A stretch of 64,000 nt of DNA from Anaspis maculata (GCA_949128115.1 OX421962.1:102888836-102952835), one strand, 5' to 3'. Positions 1 through 11,113 are shown, counted from the stretch's first letter. Numbers and translations: made by a program. Notes: generated from the letters alone by a model not told the origin.

Positions 1-950
1 AAGATTTCTGATCAATCTTGCAACAAAATTTGCATTGCTACATCATTGGAGATAATCAGTTCTAAATTCACACAAGTGGTGTTGAGATCATCAAGTATCA
101 TAACATAAGAACGATTTTGATCTGAACAATCCAGTGGCGTATAATCAGGGGGTTTTCTATCTTACATCCACTTATCTGCTACGCCACTGGATATTTTTCA
201 AAATCAATAATTTTTTTAAATGTGTCTTTCGATTCAGAAAGAAAAGTTGCTCTTGTGAAATTTTGATTGGAGGCTTTGTTTTCGAGTTATTAAAATTTCA
301 AAGTTTGAGATCAATAAAAAAACCGTAAAATTCAAGTCCCAGCTATTTAGAAGCAGATAGGTACATGACTGGAGAACAAAAATAATATTTGTAACATACA
401 TTGACCGACATGCAATTTTGTCTTCCATCTCGGCTTCTGTACCGCTGATGAAATTTTTTTCCTAGTTCAACTTTCTTCAAAATTGACGAACTTCAAAATC
501 AAGGTAATTGTAGGTATGAACTCACACAACGTAAGTAAAATCAAAAGAAAGTGGTACATTAATCAACATGAATGATTAAAAACAAGATTGATTAAAGGGT
601 TTTCTGTTTTCCTCGATATGCCAGCCATTTTTTCGACTCAGAACTTTTAAGTTCGAATAACTCGAAAACGAAGCCTCCAATCAAAGTTTCACAAGAGCAA
701 CTCTTTTTTCTGGATCAAACGACAAATTCAAAAAAAATTATTGATTTTGAAAAATATCCAGTGGTGTAGCAGATAAGTGGATGTAAGTAAGAAAGCCCCC
801 TAATTCCACGCCACTGGATTGCTTTGATCAAAATCGATCTTACGTTATGATACTTGATGATCTCAACATCACTTGTGTGAATTTGGAACTAATTATCTCC
901 AATGATGCAGCAATGCAAATTTTAAGCAACTAAAATTATGAGAAGTTGCA
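1..950. repeat. Large imperfect palindrome (foldback-like repeat)
   Basis: The stretch from the window start to about 320 is repeated in reverse complement at about 620-945. For example ATTTGCATTGCTACATCATT near 29 pairs with the region near 905, and ATCCAGTGGCGTATAATC near 129 pairs with sequence near 815. The arms are roughly 85-90% alike and are separated by about 290 bases. The left end may run past the window. The arms carry the motif GAGGCTTTGTTTTCGAGTTA, which recurs near 660, 17330, 17590, 52165, 52545 and 54665, so this is a dispersed family. No coding potential is visible. The mobile origin is inferred from the structure. Confidence 0.75.
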
Positions 951-2416
951 ACATTGACTAGGAATCTTCAAACTGAATTATCTCAAAAAGTATGCCTCCT
1001 ATTGAAATTTTGCAGGAGCAACTTTTCGCTCAAAATTGAATGAACAACTCGAAAATGGTATTGGCTTCAAAAAATTTGCAGTGAGGAAAAAAAGGGATGA
1101 TTAAAGGGGCGCAACCACCCCTATCTACGCCATGGGGCTGTTCTCACCAAATGTGTTGTTCGAAGTTTATAGGCATTTGTTCAGTGATTGTTCGTGTAAA
1201 AAAATTTTCACGAATCGGTTGACCAGTATAAAAGTTAGGTGAAAAGAACTGTATTTGTTTTCCAACTTTGGAGAGCCGTATCTCCGTTATTACAGGTTTT
1301 TGGACGGAATTTTTACATGCATATTTCATTATTTTCTGATGCTTCATCGACTGGCAAAATCTTTGCGATTAAACACAGGACACCCTGTATAAATAAATTA
1401 TCAAACAATGATTTTTTAATCGCTGTTACACTTTTACAAAGGTGTCTATTTATACTTCAGTTTGAAGAACACATAACTTAATTAAATTCAAAGATATGAT
1501 GACGTAAAGGTTAGCATATTTGCGCGTCGTTATCTTGGACGAGTTTCGCGATGCGTGCGTTCTTGATTGTTTTTAAAGATTGTTGTATGTATGTCCGTCC
1601 ATCTCTCCGTCTGTCCGTGATTTCAACTTCTCCAAGACCAAACGTTCTAACATTCTAATTCTTTCCCTAATAGATAGGTAGCTGCCACCCCCGAAGAAAA
1701 ACCAGGCTGTACTGCAATACTGCAATCCATTATATACAACATATTTAGATTAAACCGCCCCCAAACAACATAAAGTATCAATCTTTTTCGTCTTTCCACC
1801 GACTACGCTTGCCCCCTGAAGTTTTTTCTCCCATAATATCTAGTTTCTGTGTACAGAACAGACTCCCAGCTTGCAAAAGCGCCCTCCTGGAGCTTTCCAA
1901 ATGGTCCAGGGAGTTTTTGGTACACCCATAAACCTAAATGGGTTTTGACTTTTCCGATTTTTCACCCAAAATAGATATTTACAAAGAGTGATCTGAAAAA
2001 AGTAGAGAACAACTTAAGTTTCTTTTTGAGCATTTTTTTTCCTTGTTCACCAATTTTAAAAATCTAGGGTTCGTGTTGAAGTTGAAACTTCAGGTTGAGT
2101 GTTCAACAAGAATAGGGGCTCAAGATTGATACAAAAAAAAATAGGAGAGGCTGCACCAAAAGTGACGCAAATCCGAGCGCAAATCTGTGTCACCCCCGAA
2201 ATTAAATTTGGGAAACGAAATTTGGGAAATGAAACTTCCGGAAATCAACTAGTTCTCGAATAAACTCAATGATGATTATTTCAACATGTATCTTATTTAT
2301 TTTCAGGTGAGCACGAATAATGATTCTCCATTGAAAACATGCACTCGTAATTTAATTACCTCATCAAGGAATCTTGTCTCGTACAAACGAGGTGGATTTT
2401 GAAATGATCATTATTC
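951..2416. other. Intergenic, no gene seen
   Basis: No credible coding frame is present. A further fragment of the GAGGC/TTCG repeat family lies near 980-1040. The motif ACACCCTGTATAAAT near 1380 is the kind of end seen on the foldback elements at 27241 and 46381. A TCCGTCTGTCCGT-type low-complexity patch lies near 1590-1615. The rest is AT-rich unique-looking sequence. Confidence 0.5.
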
Positions 2417-2420
2417 ATAT

Positions 2421-3157
2421 TGTTACGAGCGGCGATTCTGGATAACACGCGATCTTTCTAGACTCTTCCATTAGGTCACAGTGTACAAGTGCCGAACGCT
2501 GGGGGCATTTCTAGAATATACGTGATGGCTTGCGATTGAAATTGCATGGGAGACTTGAATGGTCGAACAGATAACATCAGCCGAATTGGCGGAGGCGCCG
2601 GCATTCTAGGACACACGGGAAGCATGCGAAAGGTGTGTGATTATTCAGGAGTCGAGTCGTCTAGAAATCGTATGCCGGGTCACTGAAGAATTTCCTGGAG
2701 GACGATGGAAAGCTCAAGAGCGCTAGTCGAAGGGGTATATAAAGCACCGTCCTCGGCCTAGACAGTAGTATTGGATTGAATGCGAAGTGGCAGCGAGCGA
2801 ATAGAAGCGATGCGCCGGCATTCCAGAACACACGGGAAGCATGCGAAAGGTGTGTGATTATTCGGGAGTCGAGTCGCCTGGAAATCGTATGCCGGGTCAC
2901 TAAAGAATTTGCTGGAGGACGATGGAAAGCTGAGAGCGCTAGTCGAAGGGGTATATAAAGCACCGTCCTCGGCCTAGACAGTAGTATTGGATTGAATGCG
3001 AAGTGGCAGCGAGCGAATAGAAGCGATAAGTACCTGCGATATTCCCAAGCGTAAATAATTGTTGGCGTGTATTTATTGCAGTACGCAGTAATCAACAGTG
3101 TGTGTTTCAAAACGATCGTCTCAATAATAATCGAACCCGTACGCGAAATACGTAACA
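2421..3157 (+). mobile_element. Solo LTR of a Ty3/gypsy-like retrotransposon
   Basis: The 737-bp segment begins TGTTACGAGC and ends ACGTAACA, the TG...CA inverted ends expected of an LTR. It is flanked on both sides by ATAT (2417-2420 and 3158-3161), which fits a 4-bp target duplication. It has two TATATAA boxes (2736 and 2952). No gag-pol frame or second LTR follows, so it is a solo LTR left by LTR-LTR recombination. Family assignment to Ty3/gypsy rests on the TGTTAC...GTAACA ends and the 4-bp duplication only. Open frames inside it are incidental. Confidence 0.8.
2595..3027 (+). repeat. Tandem duplication of the LTR promoter segment
   Basis: A unit of about 217 bp starting GCGCCGGCATTC occurs at 2595 and again at 2812. 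Each copy includes ACACGGGAAGCATGCGAAAG, a TATATAA box and the following GACAGTAGTATTGGATTGAA. The copies differ at a few bases and one short indel, so the duplication is fairly recent. It doubles the presumed U3/R promoter region. Confidence 0.85.
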
Positions 3158-3161
3158 ATAT

Positions 3162-4640
3162 TCGAGGGTTCAAATGAAAGCAAGAGCTGATTTCCAGCGA
3201 ATTATATCTTCAAATCGATTTCAGAGACGATTCAAAGTGTTACTTTTGGTACAGCCTCTTGTTTTCAATGTTTTCTTGAATATCTTGACATATGGAATTT
3301 AATTCGGCAGCCAGCTCCTAGCCCGTGACAAATAAAGAACGTAGGTATTTTAGAAAAATAAAGGCACTTTGAGCTTCATTGAGAATTTTAAATTGTCCAC
3401 TTCATTTGTTGAGTAATTTTCAGACAAAAGGGAAAGATGAAACTTGAGCATTCTAAAAGAAACATAATAAAGCACCAAAGTTAGTAGAACGACCTTCTAG
3501 CCTTCTACTTCAAAAATATTGCTACGTTTTTATGTACATACGTGGTTTACAATTTATCTTCAACACTCTAGCCCCCACCCTACCTTACTTTTAAAATTGA
3601 AAGAGCATCACCTATACCTATTTTATGATACATCAAATAAAAGATCATAAAATTCTCTTTCACAAACTTCAATTTTCTTTAACCCCATCCCTTTGCAACT
3701 CGTCGAGTCACAATGTGGTGCCTGGACGTTTCATGGTCCATCCAAGCACTGGGACTGACAAGCGCACGGTTGACCTGAACTCTGTCTTCAACCCCCGACG
3801 AAGGTGTAGGGGTATAAATTGTACCCCCCCTTGGAGACTTCCCCTTGAAGATAATTTGAAAAATGATAAACGATTCTCATACAATTTCTTCCGTAGGCTT
3901 CGAATCTGTGAACAAAAACTACACTGCTTACAAGGTGCAGCATCGAAAATTTTTGTCAAATTGGACACCCTGTATTTTATTATGGGAACCGATTCCATTT
4001 TTTATCTTGATTCTGAATATATCACACTTTATAGTTTAATTAACAAAACACTTATGAACAAATTCATGAAATTTAAAAAAAAACTACCGAAAAATGTTTT
4101 TTTTTGCAAAAGTAACTCAGTGAATTTTTTATCATTTTGGTAAAATGGATTTGATTATATCTCGGATTATATGTAGTTTGAAATTTCCACCCAACTCGGC
4201 TCAACTCTACAAACTCGGAAAAAAATTATTTTTCGATATTTTTTGAAATTTACAAAGAAATTTCAAACTTTTAGCAAATTTTTTCGAAAAATGCCTGGCG
4301 ACAGTTAACAATCAAAAATTCCAATTTTGTACAAATAAATAGATACTCCTTATGGTATTGTTGTTGTTGTTGACAAAATTTTCCAATTCGTCACGTGGCT
4401 TCGTTCCTGACAGCTGATACATCTAGAGGCTACCATTGATTTGGTCCAATTTCCAAAAAGAAAAAACAAGAAATGTTATTAAAGTGTATTAAACCGTCTT
4501 CTTCTTTTTTCATTATCTTATTCTTCCCTCTTAGACCTCGTTTGTTCCAGTTCGAGTTCTAGTTTTAAATCACGTCCGATTTTAGACCGCGAGCCTACTC
4601 TCTGCCCAAAAACTACAGGTTGTTTGCAAACTTGGGTGTT
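3162..4640. other. Intergenic with a foldback-element fragment
   Basis: No gene is seen. From about 3955 to 4290 there is sequence related to the palindrome at 46381-46798: ACACCCTGTATTTTATTATG here corresponds to ACACCCTGTATCTTAATATG there, followed by similar AT-rich text. The remainder is AT-rich with no recognisable coding exons. Confidence 0.5.
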
Positions 4641-4679
4641 TACCAACCGCAGTTAGGAAAGGGCTCCAAAAGTGCCAGA

Positions 4680-5195
4680 AAATTTATAATTCTCCTTTTT
4701 GGAAATATGAAGAGGCAAGAGGTGGTCCTTCGACCTCTCTTCTATTTTCGTTATTTTCAATGATTTTAGTTTTAGAACTCTTTTCATTAGACCAAAAACT
4801 CAAAAAGTAATTCTTTTGAATATATGTTTTGTGATTTTATTTAGTGTACAGATGGTGAGTCATAGATCCCAATAATCTATTTTTCCTCGAAAATGCTCGT
4901 GAAAGATTCTAGAGGTTATAAAACTGATGTCCAGTAACAAATAACACAAATATTTAGTTCCCGTACAAAATTTTCTGCGTGCATTTTTCAAAAAAACTGG
5001 ATTTTCAGGGTTTACGATTTACCCTGTATACATAGTAAATACATTACAAAACACATTCAAAGGACCAGAAACATTTCTTTTTGGTCTGTTGAAAAGAGTT
5101 TACCAAAATCCAAAATCTTTCAAAATAACGAAAATAGAGTGGGTCGATCCTCCATATTTAAAAAAATAAAAACCCTAAATTTTTTCAACTATATA
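4680..5195. repeat. Imperfect palindrome
   Basis: CATTAGACCAAAAACTC near 4788 and CTATTTTCGTTATTTTCAA near 4741 are matched in inverted order near 5088 (TTTTTGGTCTGTTGAAAAGA) and 5115 (CAAAATAACGAAAATAGAG). Arms are about 170 bp with a spacer of about 180 bp. ACCCTGTATAC near 5021 lies at the inner edge of the right arm. Confidence 0.6.
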
Positions 5196-5221
5196 TCCGG
5201 AATCCAAAAAAATAATTTAAA

Positions 5222-5392
5222 TTTTGACATTTGAAAAAATGAATTTTGGATTTTGGAAATGCCAATGGGCTCAAACCAAAGTACATCTTGTAGCTTTTGG
5301 AAGAGACCAAAATGGTGAGAATCCCTCAAGGAATAAACCCAGACGGATTGATTTCGCAACGCTTATTTTACCAATTGAACTCCGTCCTTAAT
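5222..5392 (+). repeat. Half copy of an inverted-repeat MITE
   Basis: This stretch resembles the right half of the element at 26652-26987: it shares GCCAATGGGCTCAAACCAAA, the AATGGTGAGAATC block and the closing AACTCCGTCCTTAA. The left half is absent, so it is a truncated copy. Confidence 0.7.
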
Positions 5393-5472
5393 CCGGAGAG
5401 CGCACTCGATTGTTTGTCAAGGTTTAAGCTTAGTTCCCAGTTGCGAATATTCGGACAAAAATTCCGAATAAT

Positions 5473-7559
5473 CTGGAAAAGTGACAGAACTTGGACAGCT
5501 GTCAGAACTGGCCAACATTTTGCGAATATTCGGATATTTTTGACGTTTGCATTTGTTTACATTGGTTTTGCTGCGTCTGAAGTACCTATGCATTCGTTGT
5601 TCCGATCCGAAAGCCATCTCGCGGAGCCTCTTGGACGGAGTTGAGAGTTGGAGAGTAATTTGTATCGAAGTGATCGAAGTGAATAAGTGATGGTAAACAT
5701 TGAGCCCTAGTCGGGGTGAAAATTATACCTACACGTCATCATACTCTTGGGTACAGCGGCGAAGTTGAGATATCTTGATCACGCAATAACCAACATCAGC
5801 GAGTCTCTACCACTCTACCCCGCGCCTCGCCCCGCACGAGAGCCTTTCTTTTCAGCCTATTTGTCCGAGTCGAATTGAGACTCCAGCGATTCTTGCCCAC
5901 TTTGTCCTCCAAGGTCACCTTGTCTCTTCAGCCCTTCAGCGTCCGAAAGATCATCTTTATGTGAAGCCCGATCGAGCGGCCGGAGGCCATATACCTAGTG
6001 ATTCTGCTTTCTCTTTTCTTCGGATTTTGAAAAATTCGTAACTTCACAATGGAGTATAATACATTCCAAGTCACAGAGCTTGCCATGAAACATTCCAGTT
6101 ATGTTTGGTGTCCCTGATTTTTTCATGTTTATTGTCATCTTGATTCAAAGGGAGTAAAGAGAGGTTACGTTACAATTAGTGTCCGTATGACTATAACATG
6201 AAACCTTCACCAACTACCAACTTCAAAACTACGCTGGTCATTCTGTTGTCAATTGTCATTCTGGGGACTGATGCGTCGCCGGCAGGTCGCAGGTTTGCTC
6301 ATTGACCTCAGCCGCTTTCTTGCGGCCAGGATCACGTGGAATAACGTGCTTAGGTTCTTAAAGGGCACGACGAGCTCAGGTCACAAGATCACTTGCAACG
6401 AAATCACACTCCAGCGCTATGTCTGGATCCTCTTCGGTCATTTTTTTAAACTGTATTATATATCCAAGTATTATTCTTACTATCCACGTTTCCCGAAAGG
6501 TTTCTGCGCATACCTGTGAAAGTAGGACGTTGCCATATCTATATCACGACAACAAGTTGACAACACTGTAATACGGTGTGCGTGTGTAACGTCACGCAAA
6601 TTTCAGCTGACAGCGCTTGACGTCGATTTGACGTTTCGACAGATCTAGCCAAATAACGCTCTTGTTTCGTCGATCGCCTTGCAGCTCGTTGTGTTTCGTA
6701 TCACCTGAATCTTTTTTGCGTCTTTCTGCCATACGGCACGTCGTAACATTTCATTCTGAACAATATTAAACGTTGAATGGTTAGGAGGTTATGTTTGTTG
6801 TTTGTTTACATTTCGATTATTGATTGACAGTTGCCATTGACAGTGACACTTCGTGCGTCAAAATTGAAATTACCGCGCTCTGCAGGTATGCGTTCTCATG
6901 TATGCGCTGAAGTGATGTACGTGATGGTAAACGTGGATTGCACCTCTCAACACGTTCACAATTGAAATAACGTGCCTAACAGCGTTTTCAAGCAAAAAAG
7001 AATGAGAATTTTGTGTCAGTGTCAAAATCTGACCTAATAATTAAATTAAAACGGCAATCCAGCAAAGCAATAAACATCACTTTGTCAAATTTGATTAAAA
7101 TCATCTTGACTTTTTCAATCTATCGTCTTAACAGATTGTCCAATTGGAAGAAATATATCATAGGCGACCTAGTCGGTCAAATTTCGCCAGTCCGGCACTG
7201 TCTCCAATACCTTTTGCGAATGTTCGGAAAAAGTTGAAATCATTTCAACTTTTCGCGAATTTCGGATATTTTTGAAGTATGTCATTTCAACTCATCGTTC
7301 TTGACATCTCTGTGTTTTTGTTTTTGAGGAAATCAAGCAGTGATTCAAGCATGGACTTGAGTTAGTACTTCCTGTTGATTGATTACTTCTTTGGGATTTT
7401 TTCGCTCAGTCAGTACTCTCAGTAGTAGTTCTATCTGGTAGAAATTCAACAAAACGCGACCAGTGACGTTTGAGGTTAGGTCCGATTCGCGGTCACATAC
7501 TTCGCGGTTCAAAACAAACACGAGAATTTCTACAAATTCGCCGTTGCTGGGCCTGTTAA
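5473..7559. other. Intergenic, no gene seen
   Basis: This stretch is less AT-rich than its surroundings, with CpG-containing patches near 5815-5990 and 6530-6760. No open frame here has homology I can recognise, and no convincing exon chain was found. The last few hundred bases may serve as promoter for the possible transcript starting before 7560. Confidence 0.4.
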
Positions 7560-7819
7560 ATGGAGAAAATGTATGTCCACAGAAACGTAAGTAAGTGCGT
7601 GAGTAGGTAATTGAATTTAAACAACGATTATCGTTTTAGAAGGCTTTTAGCACGAAACAAACGTTGGACAGGGAACCTCCGCTGGGGCCCACCGTTCCTC
7701 CCAAGTCCTTGTCGATAACACACCAGCGTACCTTTGGTACAAAGTTATTTGCTAAACCGCAACCGAGAGCTCTTGTTTCGATACAGTGGGAAGGATCGTT
7801 GGATTGTATGCAGAAATGA
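7560..7819 (+). CDS. Putative small spliced gene, function unknown
   Basis: An ATG at 7560 opens nine codons ending exactly at a strong donor (AAC|GTAAGT, 7586/7587). The next acceptor (TTTTAG at 7634-7639) joins in phase 0 to a frame from 7640 that runs 59 codons to TGA at 7817. The product would be 68 residues, beginning MEKMYVHRN and containing LDREPPLGPTVPPKSL. I do not recognise the protein. Exon 2 then continues to a second strong donor (CCTAG|GTAAGT at 7881/7882) and an acceptor at 7955 leads to a last exon with AATAAA at 8173. All three frames are closed in the end of exon 2, so the stop would lie about 62 bases before the last junction, an arrangement that could trigger nonsense-mediated decay. 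Alternatives are a non-coding RNA, or translation of the last exon from an internal ATG (MPRVHFTKLGKMPSV at 8031). The splice signals are good; the coding call is weak. Confidence 0.3.
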
Positions 7820-7955
7820 ATGGGACTTTCCGTGGCCTTTGCTAAGGCCGTAACTTGAATCTTATAAATTCGCGAACCTAGGTAAGTAAGTGCGTGTTCG
7901 GGATTGCCCCGTCTCAAAACATTTTCTGTTAAACTTACCCCGGATCCTTTTACAG

Positions 7956-8178
7956 CACAATCACGTATTCTCGCTTCAGGACGCCTTCGTGGCCTTGCCC
8001 AGCGGAAAAATCGCTGTGCGGTTTCCCAGGATGCCCAGGGTTCATTTCACGAAGTTGGGCAAAATGCCCTCTGTTCAAATTTGGAAGGACCCACAAAAAA
8101 TCCGAACCCAGCGCGCAACGACCAACACTCTCTTACGTTACAAAATAATTGTACCTACTTAATTTGAATTAAAATAAA
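7956..8178 (+). other. Candidate last exon of the 7560 transcript
   Basis: It follows a good acceptor (CCTTTTACAG ending 7955). The frame starting with the first base reads HNHVFSLQDAFVALPSGK and stays open to TAA at 8160. It is also rather GC-rich for this window, so this exon may be coding in a variant that I cannot join in frame to exon 2. The AATAAA at 8173 follows directly. Confidence 0.35.
8173..8178 (+). terminator. Poly(A) signal AATAAA
   Basis: A canonical AATAAA lies just after the open part of the candidate last exon at 7956 and about 630 bp before the IER3IP1 start codon. Confidence 0.5.
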
Positions 8179-8805
8179 TCCAACAATACCAAGGTCTTCT
8201 TTATTTTCTTTTATTATTCTTTGCAAAAGTAAACCGTTACATAGGTAACCATATAAAATAAAAATATCATAATATTCTATTTTATTTTGTTATTCTGTAA
8301 ATATTACCCTTACCGCCAAAGTGCCGGGAAATTTCGAGTCACAGCTCATCTCTTCTAAACTACCCCCAATCTTTTGAGGACAGGCCCAAGCGGCTGTCTC
8401 ATAATGGAGGCCCCAAAAAAATGAATTTTACACATCAATTTATCAAAATTTGTCCCAGCCCGCTTCGCTTACTTTTCAAATAATTCAAATGCAGCGGTTT
8501 GACACATGACACTTGAAATCGTCCGATTTTTTCGCACTGGGAATCATAGAAACGGAGAAAACTTGCGAATTCCGAATATTCGGGATTTTTGTCCGAATAT
8601 TCGCAACTGGGAACTAAGCTTTACATCTGATGAACGCGGTCAATCTGAATCACGCCTTCATAATTGTCAGCTGTCATTGTCAAACTGTCAAAGCCACGTC
8701 GGAAAGTCAAACAAATGTCACAACACCGCCAGAACTGCCAGAAGTGACAGCTATCTGTTTTGGTTTCGCCAAATTTCAAATTTACAACATTTCAGCACGT
8801 CGACA

Positions 8806-9376
8806 ATGGCATTCACCCTGTGGAATTTGTTCGAGGCCTCGATTCTAGTCCTGAACGCAATCTGCATCCTCCACGAAGAGAGGTTTCTCGTAAAAAGTGA
8901 GTTGCAAACAGAAACACAGCTGACGTGTACCATAACCTAACAAATGCACACTTTTGCCTAAAATAATGATTCCTCATAAATTCCAGTCGGATGGAGCGCC
9001 AAAAGCCCCGGCGTCCATGGTTTCGGCGAAAACCCATCGGCCAAGGGACAAATTCTCAATCTCATCCATTCGATACGAACAGTTGCCAGAAGTAAGTTTT
9101 GTGTTTGAAGGCTTTCTCGAGAAACAAGTTTTCCACCTGTCGGTTTGCACACAAAGCACAAAGGTGATCTTTAGGAGTTTCCACTGGTCCTGAATGTATG
9201 TTTCAGTTTCAAAATGTATGTTTTATATTAGTTGTTGGTTGCTCTAAAGGGAAGAGTGGGAAACTTGTTTTGACGAGTTGAGTAAGTAGGTACTTGTAAC
9301 TAATTCTGGATCTGTTTCAGTTCCTTTGATATTCCTGAACGTGCTAACGATAGCTATAAAGCTTATTCTCGGGTAG
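8806..9376 (+). CDS. IER3IP1: Immediate early response 3-interacting protein 1 homolog
   Basis: Three exons: 8806-8896, 8987-9091 and 9321-9376. The introns are 90 and 229 bp, with donors GTGAGT and GTAAGT and acceptors TTCCAG and TTTCAG, and all phases fit. The joined 252 bases give 83 residues and a stop, against 82 in human IER3IP1 (recalled). The start MAFTLWNLFEASILVLNAIC is a hydrophobic segment, followed by the family signature LHEERFL. A GFGENP stretch in exon 2 matches the family's GFGEEPG region, and the end IPLIFLNVLTIAIKLILG is a second membrane segment. The protein is a small ER/early-secretory membrane protein. Human mutations cause microcephaly with neonatal diabetes and implicate it in ER-to-Golgi traffic. 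The ATG is the first in-frame start and matches the family start. A possible ATTAAA poly(A) signal follows at 9420. All features needed for function appear intact. Confidence 0.95.
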
Positions 9377-9419
9377 CTTGTATTTTAGTTGTAAATATTT
9401 GATATTGTTCTTTTTTTGT

Positions 9420-9425
9420 ATTAAA
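9420..9425 (+). terminator. Possible variant poly(A) signal ATTAAA
   Basis: ATTAAA occurs 44 bases after the IER3IP1 stop codon, following a T-rich run. No AATAAA was noticed between the stop and this site. Confidence 0.4.
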
Positions 9426-9681
9426 ACATTGAAGAAAAAAAGAGTACATGAGTATTAATCATATGTACAGAAACATTACTTACCAGATTAAAAGGTGTAT
9501 TCTTTCTCATGCTTGTGATTATAGAACCCATGGATAGAACCCTAATATTAATCATTTACTAGTATTCATTTTTTCCATTCTTTGGGAAACAAGAAACTAA
9601 ACAATTAACATGCTCAAAGCTAAGCTTATGCAAATAGCCTAACACAGCTGTATTCTTGGTTGCATACGTCATTCAATTCAT

Positions 9682-10050
9682 TGGGTAGTATTAATAAAAA
9701 ATGGGCCTTATGAATAAAGATTAAGCAATTGCTTTTGCTTAAATTCTGAAAGCAAAAAACGGAGAAACTTCTGGAGAAGAGACTTTAAACCATTATTATT
9801 AATTCAATCAGTTACTCAAATGCTCAGTGAAACCTAAATTAATTAAATACTTGAAGTTTCTGAGTTTTCTGAGAATTTTCTAGAAACAAAAAATCAAGCA
9901 GAAGCAACTGCTTAATTTTTATTCATGAGGCCCAATAAGCATAAGCATTTGCTTGGATTTCATAGGCGTTGCTAGGGAGAGTCTGCTTAGCAACCCCTCA
10001 AAAATCTAAGCAAATGCTTTATGCTTATTTTTTATTGATACCTACTACCC
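9682..10050. mobile_element. MITE interrupted by a second MITE
   Basis: The outer element starts TGGGTAGTATTAATAAAAAA and ends with the inverted counterpart TGCTTATTTTTTATTGATAC followed by CTACTACC. An intact relative is at about 62331-62456. The shared core includes GATTTCATAGGCGTTGCTAG. Here the outer element is split at 9702-9934 by a different palindromic element. Confidence 0.8.
9702..9934. mobile_element. Inner MITE nested in the 9682 MITE
   Basis: It starts TGGGCCTTATGAATAAAGAT and ends AATTTTTATTCATGAGGCCCA-like, its inverted counterpart, with AAGCAATTGCTT motifs inside both ends. It is absent from the related outer element at 62331, so it inserted later. The target duplication is too short to identify. 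Confidence 0.75.
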
Positions 10051-10789
10051 TCGATACTACACCCATTATAGGGGCTTCTCATATGGAACTGAAAAAGTAG
10101 GTTCGTAAAGTAGATACAGGTAGTTTTGAGCTTTTTTTTTAAGCAGCACATTCAAATTTTCCGTGCGACTTCTATTTCTGAAAGAAAAATGTGCTATCAA
10201 CGCTGTTGGATTTTCAAATCTTCGGCCATTTTTTGGACTTCAAACTTTTTTAGGTCTTTTAAATTTCATATACCTACATAGCGGGTAGAGCGCATTGGCT
10301 TTAGCGAGGGCTGTAGGTACCACCTCTCTTTTACTCTCTTTGAGGAAATCGCTTTATTGTCGAATTTAACTTTTCATTTTCAGAAAAATCCCTCAAAACC
10401 TGCTATTTTCAATGAATTGGTCCTCAAGGGTGACGTCCCAAAATGTTGTTTTTCTTCCTACACGGTTCCATTATCAGTGCTTCGAAAGAAGAACTAAAAA
10501 AAACGGGTAGGTACCTATCTGAAATTGGATTTTCTAGTCGAATAGCTATTTTTGTTTTTTGTTGCCAAAAGATTTACAAAAAAATGTCCGCATTTTTTGG
10601 AAAAAATTATAAAAAATAGCTATTGGACTGGCCAATTCAATTTGAGAAATACCTACCTGTCTTTTCCCTTTTTCATCTAGAGCATTGGCAGCGCCGAGAC
10701 CGCAGAAGAAAAATTCTATCTCTATCTCTTCCTCACTCATGGTATGTCACGGTCTCTCCTTCACTGTGAATCGTCAGTCGTCACCCTTA
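10051..10789. other. Intergenic, no gene seen
   Basis: AT-rich sequence without recognisable exons. Short open frames on both strands near 10546-10740 show no family features. Confidence 0.4.
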
Positions 10790-11113
10790 AGGTGCATGCG
10801 TTCAGTCAGCTTATTTGGCCGCAAGTTTTAATTTTAGTCGCAAGCGCAGTGACGCCTATTGGCTCTCATGAACCAGCCTCCTCAGAACAGCCAATAAGCG
10901 ATGCACCGCTTACGACTAAAATTAAAACTTGCGGCTAAATAAGCTGACTGAATGCACCTTTATTTAGCCGCAAGTTTTAATTTTAGAGCCGTAAGCGCTG
11001 CATCGCTTATTATAGGTGGTTCTGAGGAGGCTGGTTCGTAAGAGCCAATAGGCGTCGCTGCGCTTGCGACTAAAATTAAAACTTGCGGCTAAATACGCTG
11101 ACTGAACGCATCT
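10790..11113. mobile_element. Double copy of a TTA/TAA-targeting MITE
   Basis: A first copy (10790-10959) begins AGGTGCATGCGTTCAGTCAG and ends with its inverted counterpart AGCTGACTGAATGCACCT. A second copy follows at once, missing its first bases, and ends CTGACTGAACGCATCT. The pair is flanked by TTA at 10787-10789 and 11114-11116, so the dimer behaves as one unit. A single complete copy is at 29224-29389. The 3-bp TTA/TAA duplication suggests a PIF/Harbinger-type origin. The interior GAGGAGGCTGGTTC block is also inverted between copies. Confidence 0.85.

Larger units (their letters stand above)
5427..8622. repeat. Inverted repeat pair bounding 3.2 kb
   Basis: AAGCTTAGTTCCCAGTTGCG at 5427 and the following GAATATTCGGACAAAAATTC are present in reverse complement ending at 8622, about 46 bp with one or two mismatches. 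Related GCGAATATTCGGAT-type pieces occur near 5525 and 7245. The pair could be the ends of one element enclosing the putative transcript at 7560, or two MITE copies in opposite orientation. No target duplication is clear. Confidence 0.55.

Noticed and set aside
2661..3173. 170-residue minus-strand frame
   Set aside because: It runs antisense through the duplicated solo LTR and repeats with it.
7636..7917. Minus-strand 93-residue frame
   Set aside because: It is antisense to a stretch with good + strand splice sites and has no recognised features.
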